Origin: Variovorax sp. 770b2
Lineage (GTDB): Bacteria; Pseudomonadota; Gammaproteobacteria; Burkholderiales; Burkholderiaceae_C
Length of the DNA: 64,000 bases
Reading direction: 5' to 3'
Assembly (NCBI RefSeq): GCF_900115685.1
Contig: NZ_FOXJ01000001.1
Location: forward strand, 2,327,796 to 2,391,795
Shown here piece by piece: positions 16,569 to 24,964 of the stretch. The translations under genes were made by a program, and so were the position numbers. Below the pieces are notes generated by a model. The model saw nothing but the letters and a program-made list of their open reading frames with translations, was not told where the DNA came from and did not search any database. The first letter of the stretch is position 1. Each line of letters begins with the position of its first letter.

Positions 16569-17165
16569 ATGGACGATTTCTACCGTGGCGATGTTTTTCC
16601 GAACGATCCGGAACCCGACTGGGACTCCCCCTCTTTCGAGCGGCAGCGGCACCTGCTCATCGCGCTGTTTCCCGAGCCCGACGTGCAGGCGGCCATCGAA
16701 GCGCACCGCAAGGACTGGATCTGGCCCAAGGGCCACTACTTTCCTCGCGGCCCGCGACTGCACCTGACGCTCCACTGCTTCGGCGACCAGCCCAAGGCTG
16801 TCGAGAAACGCCTGTGCGAGGCGCTCGCCCAGGTTCGGGTGCAGCCCATGAACCTCGTGCTGGACAGCTCACGCACATGGCGCAACGACATCGCGGTGCT
16901 GCAACCCTCAGAGCACGGCGCGCTGCGCACCCTGCATGCAGACATCGGCCGCGCCGTGCAGAAGGCGGGCATCGTCACCGAAACGCCGACGTTCACACCG
17001 CACATCACCATCGCCCGGCGGACCGAGGGCGCGGCCTATCCGATGAGCCTGCCGCCGATCCCGTGGCGCGTGAGGAAATTCCTGCTCGTGCGCTCGTTCA
17101 CTTCGCATCCGGTGGAGCACCAGGTGCTGGCCACCTACGAGACCGACGAAGAAGACGACGTCTGA
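16569..17165 (+). CDS. 2'-5' RNA ligase/cyclic phosphodiesterase family protein (2H superfamily)
   Basis: Protein of 198 residues with the two HxTx motifs that define the 2H phosphoesterases: HLTLH near residue 64 and HITIA near residue 143. Bacterial members (LigT/ThpR) hydrolyse 2',3'-cyclic phosphate ends of RNA or reversibly join 2'-5' RNA ends. The ribosome site AAGGAGA is strong. What is odd is the setting: it lies behind a LexA box and a small ORF, which suggests that an RNA-end enzyme is induced by DNA damage. The C-terminus is very acidic (DEEDDV). Confidence 0.85.
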   Translation: MDDFYRGDVFPNDPEPDWDSPSFERQRHLLIALFPEPDVQAAIEAHRKDWIWPKGHYFPRGPRLHLTLHCFGDQPKAVEKRLCEALAQVRVQPMNLVLDSSRTWRNDIAVLQPSEHGALRTLHADIGRAVQKAGIVTETPTFTPHITIARRTEGAAYPMSLPPIPWRVRKFLLVRSFTSHPVEHQVLATYETDEEDDV

Positions 17166-17242
17166 CACGAGGCAGTCAGCTTTCGTGGCCTTATCGGGTG
17201 AGACAATTTTCGGCATCCATCGATCAACGCCACGCCCGCCGC

Positions 17243-18256
17243 ATGCTGACACCACCCGATATCGCCCACGACACCATTTCAAAGTGCCTCGCCGAAACCT
17301 ACGGCCTCCAGGCGACGCACACCGAATTTCTCCCTCTGGGCGCTGACGTCCATTCCGCGGTTTTCCGCGTGCAGGCGGACGACGGCACGGCGTACTTCCT
17401 GAAGCTGCGCAGCGGCGATTTCGACAAGACGGCCGTTGCCGTGCCGGCCTTTCTCCATCACGACAAAGGCATCGCCGCGGTGATGGCACCGTTGCCGACA
17501 ACGGACCGTCAACTCAGCGTGCAGCGCCACGGCTTCGACTGGATGCTCTATCCCTTCTTCGAAGGCCGCAACGGCTTCGAACGTGCCCTGACGGCCGCGC
17601 AATGGACCGCCCTCGGCGCAGCGCTGGGCGCCATTCATCGCACCGATTTGCCGCCCGCTCTGCTCGCAAGCATCCCCAAGGAAACCTACGCGCACCATGG
17701 GCGCGAAGGCGTCAGGCGCTACCAGCGCCGCTTCATCAATGGCTTCGTGGGCGACGCGATCATCCAGCGGTTCCACGCCTTCTGGGAGCAGCACGACGAG
17801 GAGATCGACACCATCGTCTATCGCAGCGAGCAGCTCGCCTCGATCCTGCTGGAGAAGGCATTGCCGCAGGTCGTGTGCCATGCGGACATCCACGCCGGCA
17901 ATGTGCTGCTGGGAGACGACGACCGATTGGCCATCGTCGACTGGGACACGCTGGTCCTCGCGCCCAAGGAGCGCGACCTGATGTTCGTCGGCGGCGGCGT
18001 CGGCCAAGTGTGGAACCAGCCGCACGAAGAGGCGCAGTTCTACCAAGGCTACGGCGCTGCGGACATCGACCCGGTCGCGCTCGCGTACTACCGCCACGAG
18101 CGCATCGTGCGCGACATCCTGGAGATCAGCGACCAGGTCTTCGATGCGTCCGCGAGCACCGAGGACCGCGAAGAAGCCATGCGCCAGATGGCGAGCCAGT
18201 TCCAGCCCGGCGACGTGGTCGCCATCGCGCACCAAAGCTACGAAGCCGTCACCTGA
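17243..18256 (+). CDS. Aminoglycoside phosphotransferase (APH)-fold kinase
   Basis: Protein of 337 residues with the APH/choline-kinase catalytic loop CHADIHAGNVLL (catalytic Asp) and the metal-binding IVDWD that follows; the ATP-binding lysine is likely in YFLKLRSGDFDK. It resembles the spectinomycin phosphotransferase-like group, but many such proteins phosphorylate metabolites, not antibiotics, so resistance should not be assumed. Start at the ATG at 17243; the ribosome site is weak. It follows the RNA ligase-like gene by 77 bases in the same direction and may share its transcript. It is convergent with the next gene, 4 bases away. Confidence 0.85.
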   Translation: MLTPPDIAHDTISKCLAETYGLQATHTEFLPLGADVHSAVFRVQADDGTAYFLKLRSGDFDKTAVAVPAFLHHDKGIAAVMAPLPTTDRQLSVQRHGFDWMLYPFFEGRNGFERALTAAQWTALGAALGAIHRTDLPPALLASIPKETYAHHGREGVRRYQRRFINGFVGDAIIQRFHAFWEQHDEEIDTIVYRSEQLASILLEKALPQVVCHADIHAGNVLLGDDDRLAIVDWDTLVLAPKERDLMFVGGGVGQVWNQPHEEAQFYQGYGAADIDPVALAYYRHERIVRDILEISDQVFDASASTEDREEAMRQMASQFQPGDVVAIAHQSYEAVT

Positions 18257-18260
18257 TCCG

Positions 18261-19217
18261 CTAGATCAGCATGTCCTGCACGTCTTCGTCGAAGCCCGCA
18301 ATCGGCTGCGCCTTGGCCAGCGCCAGCCACACCGCGAACGGAATGCGCTCGATCGGGCGATGCACCGCGGCGCGCGCCACCACGAGGCGCTCGCCTTCGA
18401 GCACCAGCACGCCGCACTCCGCCGGAATCTCCTCGGGCGTGGCGATGCAGCGTCCGCGCGCATCGTTGCCCAGCACGTACCAGCACTCGCCGCCCAGGTC
18501 GAGATAAGCCGCGCGCTTGTCGGGCTTGCGCAGGTCGCCCAGCAGGTCGGCACGGCTCACCTTCACCTCATGGACGATCGGGTGCGCATAGGCCTCGACG
18601 CTGGTGTTGCGGATCGAAAACACATCGGGCCGCGCCATGCACCAGCGCGGCTTGCCGCCCTCTCCCTCTGCCTTTCCCTCTCCCTTTTCATCTTCCAGCG
18701 GCGGCAGGCGCGCGCGCAGGCCCAGGCCGCGCCATGCGATGCGGCCGCCGCGCGTCATCTCGCGCGCCACGCGTTCGACCAGCGCCTCGTGCGGCGTGAG
18801 CGCCGCGCGGTTGAGGGTGAGCGTGGTCGCGATGCGGGCGATGCCGGCGTCGGTCACGCGCAGGGTCTCGTGGCCGTGCGCGGTACGCACGCGTTCGAGA
18901 AAGCCGCCGGCCAGCAGCTCGACTTCGATGCCGTCGCAGCACGGCCAGCCGGCCGAGCGGTAGATCTCGCGCAGGCGGCGCGCGTGCAGCTTGCCGAAGG
19001 GCACCGTCGCGGTCGCTGCTGCTGCTGCCGCTGTCTGCATCGGCGGCGGCTCCACCACGGGTGGCGGAAATCCCGGGTCGGTAACCGGCGGCACGACCGG
19101 TGGCGGATCGCCTTCGGGCGGCGGCGGTGGCGGTGTCACGGGAATCGGCACATCGGGCGCCGGTGGCGGCGGACCGATCGGCGTGGCGACGAGGGGGTCG
19201 ATGGCTAGTGCGGACAT
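18261..19217 (-). CDS. Proline-rich protein with winged-helix-like and PD-(D/E)XK-like domains
   Basis: Protein of 318 residues with no family I can name firmly. Residues 15-60 are an extreme proline-rich tail (runs of 4-6 Pro), followed by an alanine run. Residues 75-130 look like a winged helix (FLERVRTAHGHETLRVTDAG). A charged Gly/Glu/Lys linker (175-190) precedes a part with RPDVFSIR (Asp198) and HEVKVSRADLLGDL (Glu217, Lys219), which fits the PD-(D/E)XK nuclease core and resembles MmcB-type DNA-repair proteins. It lies 82 bases after dnaE2 on the same strand, so it may be the fourth SOS-operon gene. Start at the ATG at 19217; the ribosome site is weak. Nuclease activity is inferred. Confidence 0.7.
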   Translation of the reverse strand: MSALAIDPLVATPIGPPPPAPDVPIPVTPPPPPPEGDPPPVVPPVTDPGFPPPVVEPPPMQTAAAAAATATVPFGKLHARRLREIYRSAGWPCCDGIEVELLAGGFLERVRTAHGHETLRVTDAGIARIATTLTLNRAALTPHEALVERVAREMTRGGRIAWRGLGLRARLPPLEDEKGEGKAEGEGGKPRWCMARPDVFSIRNTSVEAYAHPIVHEVKVSRADLLGDLRKPDKRAAYLDLGGECWYVLGNDARGRCIATPEEIPAECGVLVLEGERLVVARAAVHRPIERIPFAVWLALAKAQPIAGFDEDVQDMLI

Positions 19218-19299
19218 GATGAACAGATTAGCGAAAAGTCGTGGGAGGCGCGAGGCGTGGAACGATCGGTTGCATCCATCGCCCCTCGCGCTCGCCCGT

Positions 19300-22200
19300 T
19301 CAATGGAAATCCCGGCTGGTGTTGCTCTGCGCGAGCCGGCCCATGAGCGGCGTCAGGTCCTTGAAGCCGGTGGCGATCAGGTGCTGCACCTTGCCGCCGC
19401 TGTCGTCGTCGCGCTGCCAGGTGCCCTGCACCGCGAGCAGGTGCGATTTCAAAAGCGGCTCGCGCCAGGCCTCGATGACGTGGTTCCAGACGATCACGTT
19501 GACGTTGCCGGTCTCGTCCTCCAGCGTGACGAAGATCGTGCCGTTGGCCGTTCCGGGGCGCTGGCGTCCCTTGACGATGCCGCAGGCGCGCACGGTGCGG
19601 CCGGTGGGCTGCGCGCGCAGTTCCTCCGCGCTCATGAGCTTCATGCGCGCCAGACGCGGGCGCAGCAGCGCGAGCGGATGGCGGCGCAGCGTGAGGCCGA
19701 GCGCGGCATAGTCGCCGACGATCTCCTCGCCCTCGGGCGCCGCGGGCAGCAGCAGCACCTGCTCGTTGATGGGCACGCCCTTGAGCAGGGCCGGCGAGCG
19801 ATGCTGCGCGGTGGCGTCCCACACCTGCTGGCGGCGATGGCCAGAGAGCGACATCAGCGCATCGGCCGCGGCGAGCGCGGCCATGTCCTTGCCGTCGAGT
19901 TCAGCGCGCAGGGCGAGGTCCTCGGTGCTGGTGAATGGCGCCTGTTCGCGCGCTTTCAGCAGGCGTTCGACGCCGCCCTTGCCGAGGCTTGAAATGCGGT
20001 TCAGGCCGAGCCGCACCGCGGGCTGGTTCTCGTTGCCCAGGCGCTCGGCGTAGCGCGCGTCGGTGCCTGGCGGCATGCGCGGCGCATCGGGGGCGCGCGG
20101 TTCTAGCGTGGTGTCCAGGTCGCTGCACGTGACATCGACGGGACGCACCTCGACGCCATGGCGGCGCGCGTCCTGTACCAGTTGGGAGGGGCTGTAGAAG
20201 CCCATGGGCTGCGAGTCGAGCAGCGCGGCGAGAAAGCACGCGGGCTCGTAGTTCTTGAGCCAACTGCTGATGGTGACCAGCAGCGCGAAGCTCGCGGCGT
20301 GGCTCTCGGGAAAGCCGTAGTCGCCGAAGCCCAGGATCTGCTTGAAGATGGCTTCGGCGAACTCGGCTTTGTAGCCGTTGTCGGTCATGCCTTTGACGAG
20401 CTTCTCGTGGAATTTTTCGAGCCCGCCCTTGCGCTTCCACGCCGCCATGGCGCGGCGCAGCTGATCGGCCTCGTCGGCCGAGAACCTGGCCGCGATCATG
20501 GCGATCTGCATCACCTGCTCCTGGAAGATCGGGATGCCCAGCGTGCGTTCGAGCGCAGGCTTCAGTTCATCTTTCTCATAGAGGATCGGCAAGCCCTTTC
20601 GCACCCGCTCGCGCTGCTTGAGATACGGATGCACCATGCCGCCCTGAATGGGCCCCGGCCGCACGATCGCCACCTCTATCACCAGGTCCTCATAGGTGCG
20701 CGGCTTCAGGCGCGGCAGCATCGACATCTGCGCCCGGCTCTCGATCTGGAACACGCCGACGGTGTCGGCGTCGCAGATCATGTCGAACACTTTCTGGTCG
20801 TCGCTAGGAACGTCGTGCATCTGCACCATCGAGTTGCGCCACCGATTCATGTGATCGAGCCCGCGGCGGATCGCGCTGAGCATGCCGAGCGCGAGCACGT
20901 CGACCTTGAGCATGCCCATGGCTTCAAGGTCGTCCTTTTCCCACTGGATGACGGAGCGGTCTTTCATCGACGCCTTCTCGACCGGCACCAGCCGCGTGAG
21001 CTTGGTGTGCGTGAGCACGAAGCCGCCGACGTGCTGGCTCAGGTGGCGCGGAAAGCCCTTGAGGCGCTGCGTCATCTCGATCCACTGGACGAGCTTGAGT
21101 TCGTCTTCCTTCACGCCGACGCGCGCGCATGCGGCATTCAACTGTTCGCCGAGCACGGCGTCGTCGAACCAGTAGTGGTCCTTGGCGAATTCATCGACCA
21201 GCCGCTCGTCGATGCCGATGGCCTTGCCCACGTCGCGCAACGCGCTGCGGGAGCGATAGCAGATGACGACGGCGGCGATGGCGGCGCGTTCACGGCCGTA
21301 TTTCTTGTAGATGTACTGGATGACTTCTTCGCGGCGCTGGTGTTCGAAGTCGACGTCGATGTCGGGTGGCTCATTGCGATGGCGGCTCAGAAAGCGCTCG
21401 AACAGCAAGGTGGCCTTGTCGGGGTTGACGGCAGTGATGCCAAGGCAATAGCACACCGCTGAGTTGGCCGAAGAGCCGCGCCCCTGGCAGAGGATCTGCT
21501 GCGAACGCGCGAAACGCACGATGTCCTCCACCGTGAGAAAAAACATCTCGTACTTGAGTTCGGCGATCAGCACGAGCTCTTTCTCTACCTGCTCGCGCAC
21601 CTTGTCGGTAATGCCATTCGGGTAGCGCACTGCCGCACCCTCCCAGGTCTTGCGCACCAGCGTCTGCAAGGGCGTCTCGCTGCTGCCCACGGTTTCCAGC
21701 GGATATTTGTAGTTGTCCCGGATCACCGCCGGATCGAACCTGCACCGTCCGGCCACCACGAGCGTATTCGCCAGCATCCCGGGCAAGTAGAGCTCGGCGA
21801 GGCGAACCCGTTGCCGCAGATGCCGCTCGGCATTCGACTGCAGCGCAAAGCCGCACTCGGCGACGGTCTTGCCTTCGCGCACCGCCGTCAACACGTCGTG
21901 CAATGGCTTGCGGGCGCGCGCATGCATGTGCACATCGCCCGCCGCCACCAGCGGCACGCCCGTCTGCTCGCCCGCCTGAATCAACGTGACGAACCACAGG
22001 TCGTCATCGAGTTCGTTGAGCATTTCCACGGCCAGCCAGAGGTTGTCCGCGTAGAGCGCCTTGGCGGCCATCAGGTCTTCGTGCAGTGTGGCCGTGTCCA
22101 TCGCGCCACCTGGGTTACGCCGCGGCACGAAAAGAATCTGGCAGCGCTGCAACGAAGCCACGTCGCTGCCTTCCCAACTCACGCGGTACTCGCCCTTGGG

Positions 22201-22656
22201 CAACTCGGTGTTGCGCGCGGCGGTGATGAACTCGCAGAGGTTGCCCCACCCCTCGGTGTCGTTCGCGATCACCACGAGCTTGAAGCGCTCGAAGCGGAAC
22301 TCGCTGCCGAACAGCATGCGGAAATCGAGGTTGCGCGGGATCGGCGGCTCGTTGGGGTTCTCGCGTTCGTATTCGTCGAGCGTGCGTTCCATGTCGCGCC
22401 TGCAGACGTAGGCCCGCACGATGCCGGCCACCGAGCACTCGTCGGTGATCGCCAACGCCGCATACCCCAGCTGATACGCGCGCTCGACCACTTCCTCGGG
22501 CGTCGAGGCGCCGCGCTGGAAGCTGAAGTTGGTCAGGCAGTGCAGCTCTGCATAGCCCGGCAATGCCGCCACCGGCCTCTTGCGCAGCGGCACCGGCAGC
22601 GCATGCACCTTGGCCGGCTGGCGCTTGCGTTCCTCCTTGGCGCTCAGGTCAGGCAT
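19300..22656 (-). CDS. dnaE2: Error-prone DNA polymerase III alpha subunit DnaE2 (ImuC)
   Basis: Protein of 1118 residues, the C-family polymerase used in damage-induced translesion synthesis. In order: an N-terminal PHP domain (YAELHCLTNFSFQRGAS), the polymerase palm with acidic residues in PPDIDVDFEH, the finger and thumb region (RPGPIQGGMVHPYLKQR), and a C-terminal OB fold (VKGRQRPGTANGTIFVTLED). Length, the shortened PHP motif and its place after imuB identify DnaE2, not the replicative DnaE1. Its start overlaps the imuB stop by eight bases. Expression should follow the LexA box in front of imuA. It works with ImuA and ImuB on the beta clamp. Confidence 0.97.
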   Translation of the reverse strand: MPDLSAKEERKRQPAKVHALPVPLRKRPVAALPGYAELHCLTNFSFQRGASTPEEVVERAYQLGYAALAITDECSVAGIVRAYVCRRDMERTLDEYERENPNEPPIPRNLDFRMLFGSEFRFERFKLVVIANDTEGWGNLCEFITAARNTELPKGEYRVSWEGSDVASLQRCQILFVPRRNPGGAMDTATLHEDLMAAKALYADNLWLAVEMLNELDDDLWFVTLIQAGEQTGVPLVAAGDVHMHARARKPLHDVLTAVREGKTVAECGFALQSNAERHLRQRVRLAELYLPGMLANTLVVAGRCRFDPAVIRDNYKYPLETVGSSETPLQTLVRKTWEGAAVRYPNGITDKVREQVEKELVLIAELKYEMFFLTVEDIVRFARSQQILCQGRGSSANSAVCYCLGITAVNPDKATLLFERFLSRHRNEPPDIDVDFEHQRREEVIQYIYKKYGRERAAIAAVVICYRSRSALRDVGKAIGIDERLVDEFAKDHYWFDDAVLGEQLNAACARVGVKEDELKLVQWIEMTQRLKGFPRHLSQHVGGFVLTHTKLTRLVPVEKASMKDRSVIQWEKDDLEAMGMLKVDVLALGMLSAIRRGLDHMNRWRNSMVQMHDVPSDDQKVFDMICDADTVGVFQIESRAQMSMLPRLKPRTYEDLVIEVAIVRPGPIQGGMVHPYLKQRERVRKGLPILYEKDELKPALERTLGIPIFQEQVMQIAMIAARFSADEADQLRRAMAAWKRKGGLEKFHEKLVKGMTDNGYKAEFAEAIFKQILGFGDYGFPESHAASFALLVTISSWLKNYEPACFLAALLDSQPMGFYSPSQLVQDARRHGVEVRPVDVTCSDLDTTLEPRAPDAPRMPPGTDARYAERLGNENQPAVRLGLNRISSLGKGGVERLLKAREQAPFTSTEDLALRAELDGKDMAALAAADALMSLSGHRRQQVWDATAQHRSPALLKGVPINEQVLLLPAAPEGEEIVGDYAALGLTLRRHPLALLRPRLARMKLMSAEELRAQPTGRTVRACGIVKGRQRPGTANGTIFVTLEDETGNVNVIVWNHVIEAWREPLLKSHLLAVQGTWQRDDDSGGKVQHLIATGFKDLTPLMGRLAQSNTSRDFH

Positions 22657-24016
22657 AGAACCCCTGCAGGTACCAGCGCACCTCGCCCGAAGAAAACCGG
22701 GCCGAGGGCCGCTCGCGAAAGATCCACACCAGCCCGGCTTCGGGACTTTCCGCCACGTAGTAATCGCGCATCGCCGGCTGGCCGCCGTCCTCCTTGCCGC
22801 CCCACCAGCCGGCCTCGATGCGCTGCGGCCCGACGAGCTTGCCGAGCGGGCCGCGGTAGCACGGGCGCTCGCCGTCCATCTCTAGCAACAGGGGTTCGGG
22901 CAGCAGCCACGGCGGATAGATCGCATCAGGCTGCTGCGACTGCGAAGCCGCAGCCTTCGCGGCCTTCGATTGCTTGTGGGTCTTGTCGGGCACGGCCTGG
23001 TCCTTGTGCAGCGCGGGCCGCCATGCCTGCTTGCGCTCGGGCCGGTGATCGGCCTCTGCGCACGGCACCACCACTTGGTGCGCTCCGAGCCGCACGCTGA
23101 GGCGCTCGACCATCTCGTGCAGCTTGTCGCCCTTGCGGTTGTCCTCGGGCAGGAAGCTGGTGCTGGCGCCGGCCCACGGATCGGTCTCCAGCGTGCGCAG
23201 CCTGAGCCAGCTCGCGGGCGCCGCGAGCGTGGTGAGGGCGAGCTTTTCCGACAGCAGGCGGCGCAGGTGCGCCAGGTCCTGCGTGGGCTCGGCCGTGCGC
23301 ACGGTGACCTGCTGGTGCGGCGGCAGGTTCACGCCGTTGAAGCGCTTGAGGTCGAGCGTCCACTGCAATTCGAGCGCGCGCGCACCGCGCTGGCGGGCGC
23401 GCAGCCAGATCTGCAGTGCCGAGAGCAGGCGGTTGGCCGACCACATGAGTTCGGGTGCAGTCTCGGCGAGCGCGGGCAGTTCCAGTTTCTGCTCGAACAC
23501 GTCGGGCAGCGTGAGCCAGTCGTGGCTTTCGGGGCAAAGGCCCCAGGCCGTGTCGAGCGCCGTGCGCAACTCGGTGCCGAAGCGCCGCGTGAGGCCGCCG
23601 CGCGGCAAGGCGGCCACCTCGCCCCAGGTGCGGCAGCCCAGGCGGGCGAGCAGGTCGAGATGGGGGCGCGCCGCGGTCAGCGTGTCCAGCGGCAGGCCGA
23701 CCGGTATGGCCTTCGGGCGCTCTTCCTGCCGCTCGAACAGGCGCAGCCGCGCGAGCGCGATCAGGCTCGTGGCGCCCTGGGCGCCGAGCATGCGCACGTC
23801 GGCCGCGGGGTTTGCATGGACCAGTTGCCGCATCAGTTGCAGCCGCCCACCCCACAGGCGCTCGCAGGCCGAGACTTCAAGCATGAGCGCCTCGTCCTGC
23901 CAAGCAACGTGCGGCGTGTATTCCAGCGCCCACCAGCCGAGGGCTTCGGGCGTGGGCAGTTGCGGTGCGTCGGGTGCGTCGGCTTCAAGCGACCACCGCA
24001 ATGCGATCCAGTGCAT
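22649..24016 (-). CDS. imuB: ImuB, catalytically degenerate Y-family polymerase-like protein
   Basis: Protein of 455 residues related to Y-family polymerases. It lacks the catalytic acidic residues expected near the N-terminus (the usual DxD/SxDAF region reads WALEYTPHVAWQDEALMLEVSACERLWGG), in line with ImuB acting as an adaptor that brings ImuA and DnaE2 to the beta clamp. Little-finger and C-terminal parts are present (GWWGGKEDGGQPAMRDYYVA). Start at the ATG at 24016, preceded by a full AAGGAGG ribosome site inside the imuA 3' end. Middle gene of the imuA-imuB-dnaE2 operon. Confidence 0.95.
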   Translation of the reverse strand: MHWIALRWSLEADAPDAPQLPTPEALGWWALEYTPHVAWQDEALMLEVSACERLWGGRLQLMRQLVHANPAADVRMLGAQGATSLIALARLRLFERQEERPKAIPVGLPLDTLTAARPHLDLLARLGCRTWGEVAALPRGGLTRRFGTELRTALDTAWGLCPESHDWLTLPDVFEQKLELPALAETAPELMWSANRLLSALQIWLRARQRGARALELQWTLDLKRFNGVNLPPHQQVTVRTAEPTQDLAHLRRLLSEKLALTTLAAPASWLRLRTLETDPWAGASTSFLPEDNRKGDKLHEMVERLSVRLGAHQVVVPCAEADHRPERKQAWRPALHKDQAVPDKTHKQSKAAKAAASQSQQPDAIYPPWLLPEPLLLEMDGERPCYRGPLGKLVGPQRIEAGWWGGKEDGGQPAMRDYYVAESPEAGLVWIFRERPSARFSSGEVRWYLQGFYA

Positions 24017-24791
24017 TGGGGCCTCCTTTCCACGCGTCGATGCGCACCACGGTCGCGGACGTTGCCGTGTCGCCAACCGGCACCGTGCCGTGCTGCTGCA
24101 GGCGCAGCTTGCGGCGCAGCCGGGCGGCGGCCAGCAATGCGGTCATGCGTTCGTTGCGCGCCGGCAGCATCACCGGCGAAGCCAGCGGCGGACCGCGGCG
24201 CTTGAGGATGCGCAGTTCGATCTGCGATGCATCCGTCTCGCAGCTTTCCACCTGCAGACGAAGCCGCGCGGGCGAAGCGCCCTGCGCAGCCGATTGGGGC
24301 CGGCACACGAAGAGCAGCACGTCGTGCTGCGCGGCGGCCAATTGCAACCGCCGCAACTCGCCCACCCGCGCTTGCGGCAGCCAGGCCAGCACGGCGGACA
24401 CGTCCGCGCAGCGCAGCGCCTGCTCGCAGGCCCACAGGCGTGCGGCCGGCGCATCGCTTCGGACCCACATCAGCGCCTCCACCGGCAGGCCCTGCGCCGC
24501 GAGCGACGGGCCGCAGGGCTCGTAAGGCGCGCCGATCAGCACCACCGGCCCGCCGCGCGCCTCGACTGCCTGCGCCAGCGCGGGCAGCAGCAATCGCCAG
24601 ACATGCGCTTCCGGCGCGCTTTGCAGCAATTCCGTCATCGCGCCGACCGGCCAGCCGCCGCCGGGCAACTCCGCATCGAGCGCGGCGTGGCCGGTCGCGA
24701 CGACCTGCGCGTCGGCCAGGCCGAGTTCGTCGGCATGCCAGACGCCACGGCCCGCGGCGGCGGAAAAGGAGTCGAGGAAAGGGAGGCCCAT
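23985..24791 (-). CDS. imuA: ImuA, RecA-like SOS mutagenesis protein
   Basis: Protein of 268 residues, ImuA/SulA-related RecA-fold family. The N-terminal LDAELPGGGWPVGAMTELL is the degenerate nucleotide-binding region typical of ImuA, followed by VVLIGAPYEPCGPSLAAQGLP. ImuA supports ImuB and DnaE2 in DNA-damage mutagenesis. Start placed at the ATG at 24791, because longer in-frame versions would translate the LexA box at 24806-24821. That leaves only 14 bases between the box and the start, and no ribosome site is visible, so the mRNA may be leaderless or nearly so. It overlaps imuB by 32 bases. Confidence 0.92.
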   Translation of the reverse strand: MGLPFLDSFSAAAGRGVWHADELGLADAQVVATGHAALDAELPGGGWPVGAMTELLQSAPEAHVWRLLLPALAQAVEARGGPVVLIGAPYEPCGPSLAAQGLPVEALMWVRSDAPAARLWACEQALRCADVSAVLAWLPQARVGELRRLQLAAAQHDVLLFVCRPQSAAQGASPARLRLQVESCETDASQIELRILKRRGPPLASPVMLPARNERMTALLAAARLRRKLRLQQHGTVPVGDTATSATVVRIDAWKGGPNALDRIAVVA

Positions 24792-24805
24792 GATTGAACT
24801 GTTAA

Positions 24806-24821
24806 CTGTATTTTTATACAG
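24806..24821 (-). promoter_or_regulatory. LexA (SOS) box of the imuA-imuB-dnaE2 operon
   Basis: CTGT-N8-ACAG with an A/T-only spacer (CTGTATTTTTATACAG on the + strand), flanked by A and TA. On the minus strand it contains a -10-like TATAAA. Position just before imuA is the classical arrangement for SOS control of this cassette. Confidence 0.92.
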
Positions 24822-24964
24822 TATTCCATGGCTCGCAAGAAGGAAGAAGGCTTTCTTCCCGGCAGGCCTTTTCATATTCCTTTGGCTCATGCCAAGGCGC
24901 GCAGAAGTCGTTTGAGCCGGCGCCGCGCTTTCGCTCCAATGCCCCTCGGACCAAGGAGCCCCGC

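Noticed and set aside
17243..18256. Naming the phosphotransferase as an antibiotic resistance gene
   Set aside because: Only the general APH fold is visible; many members act on metabolites, and no resistance context is present.
18590..18720. Low-complexity Ser/Pro-like reading on the + strand opposite the proline-rich gene
   Set aside because: It arises from the charged linker codons of the minus-strand gene read in the other direction.
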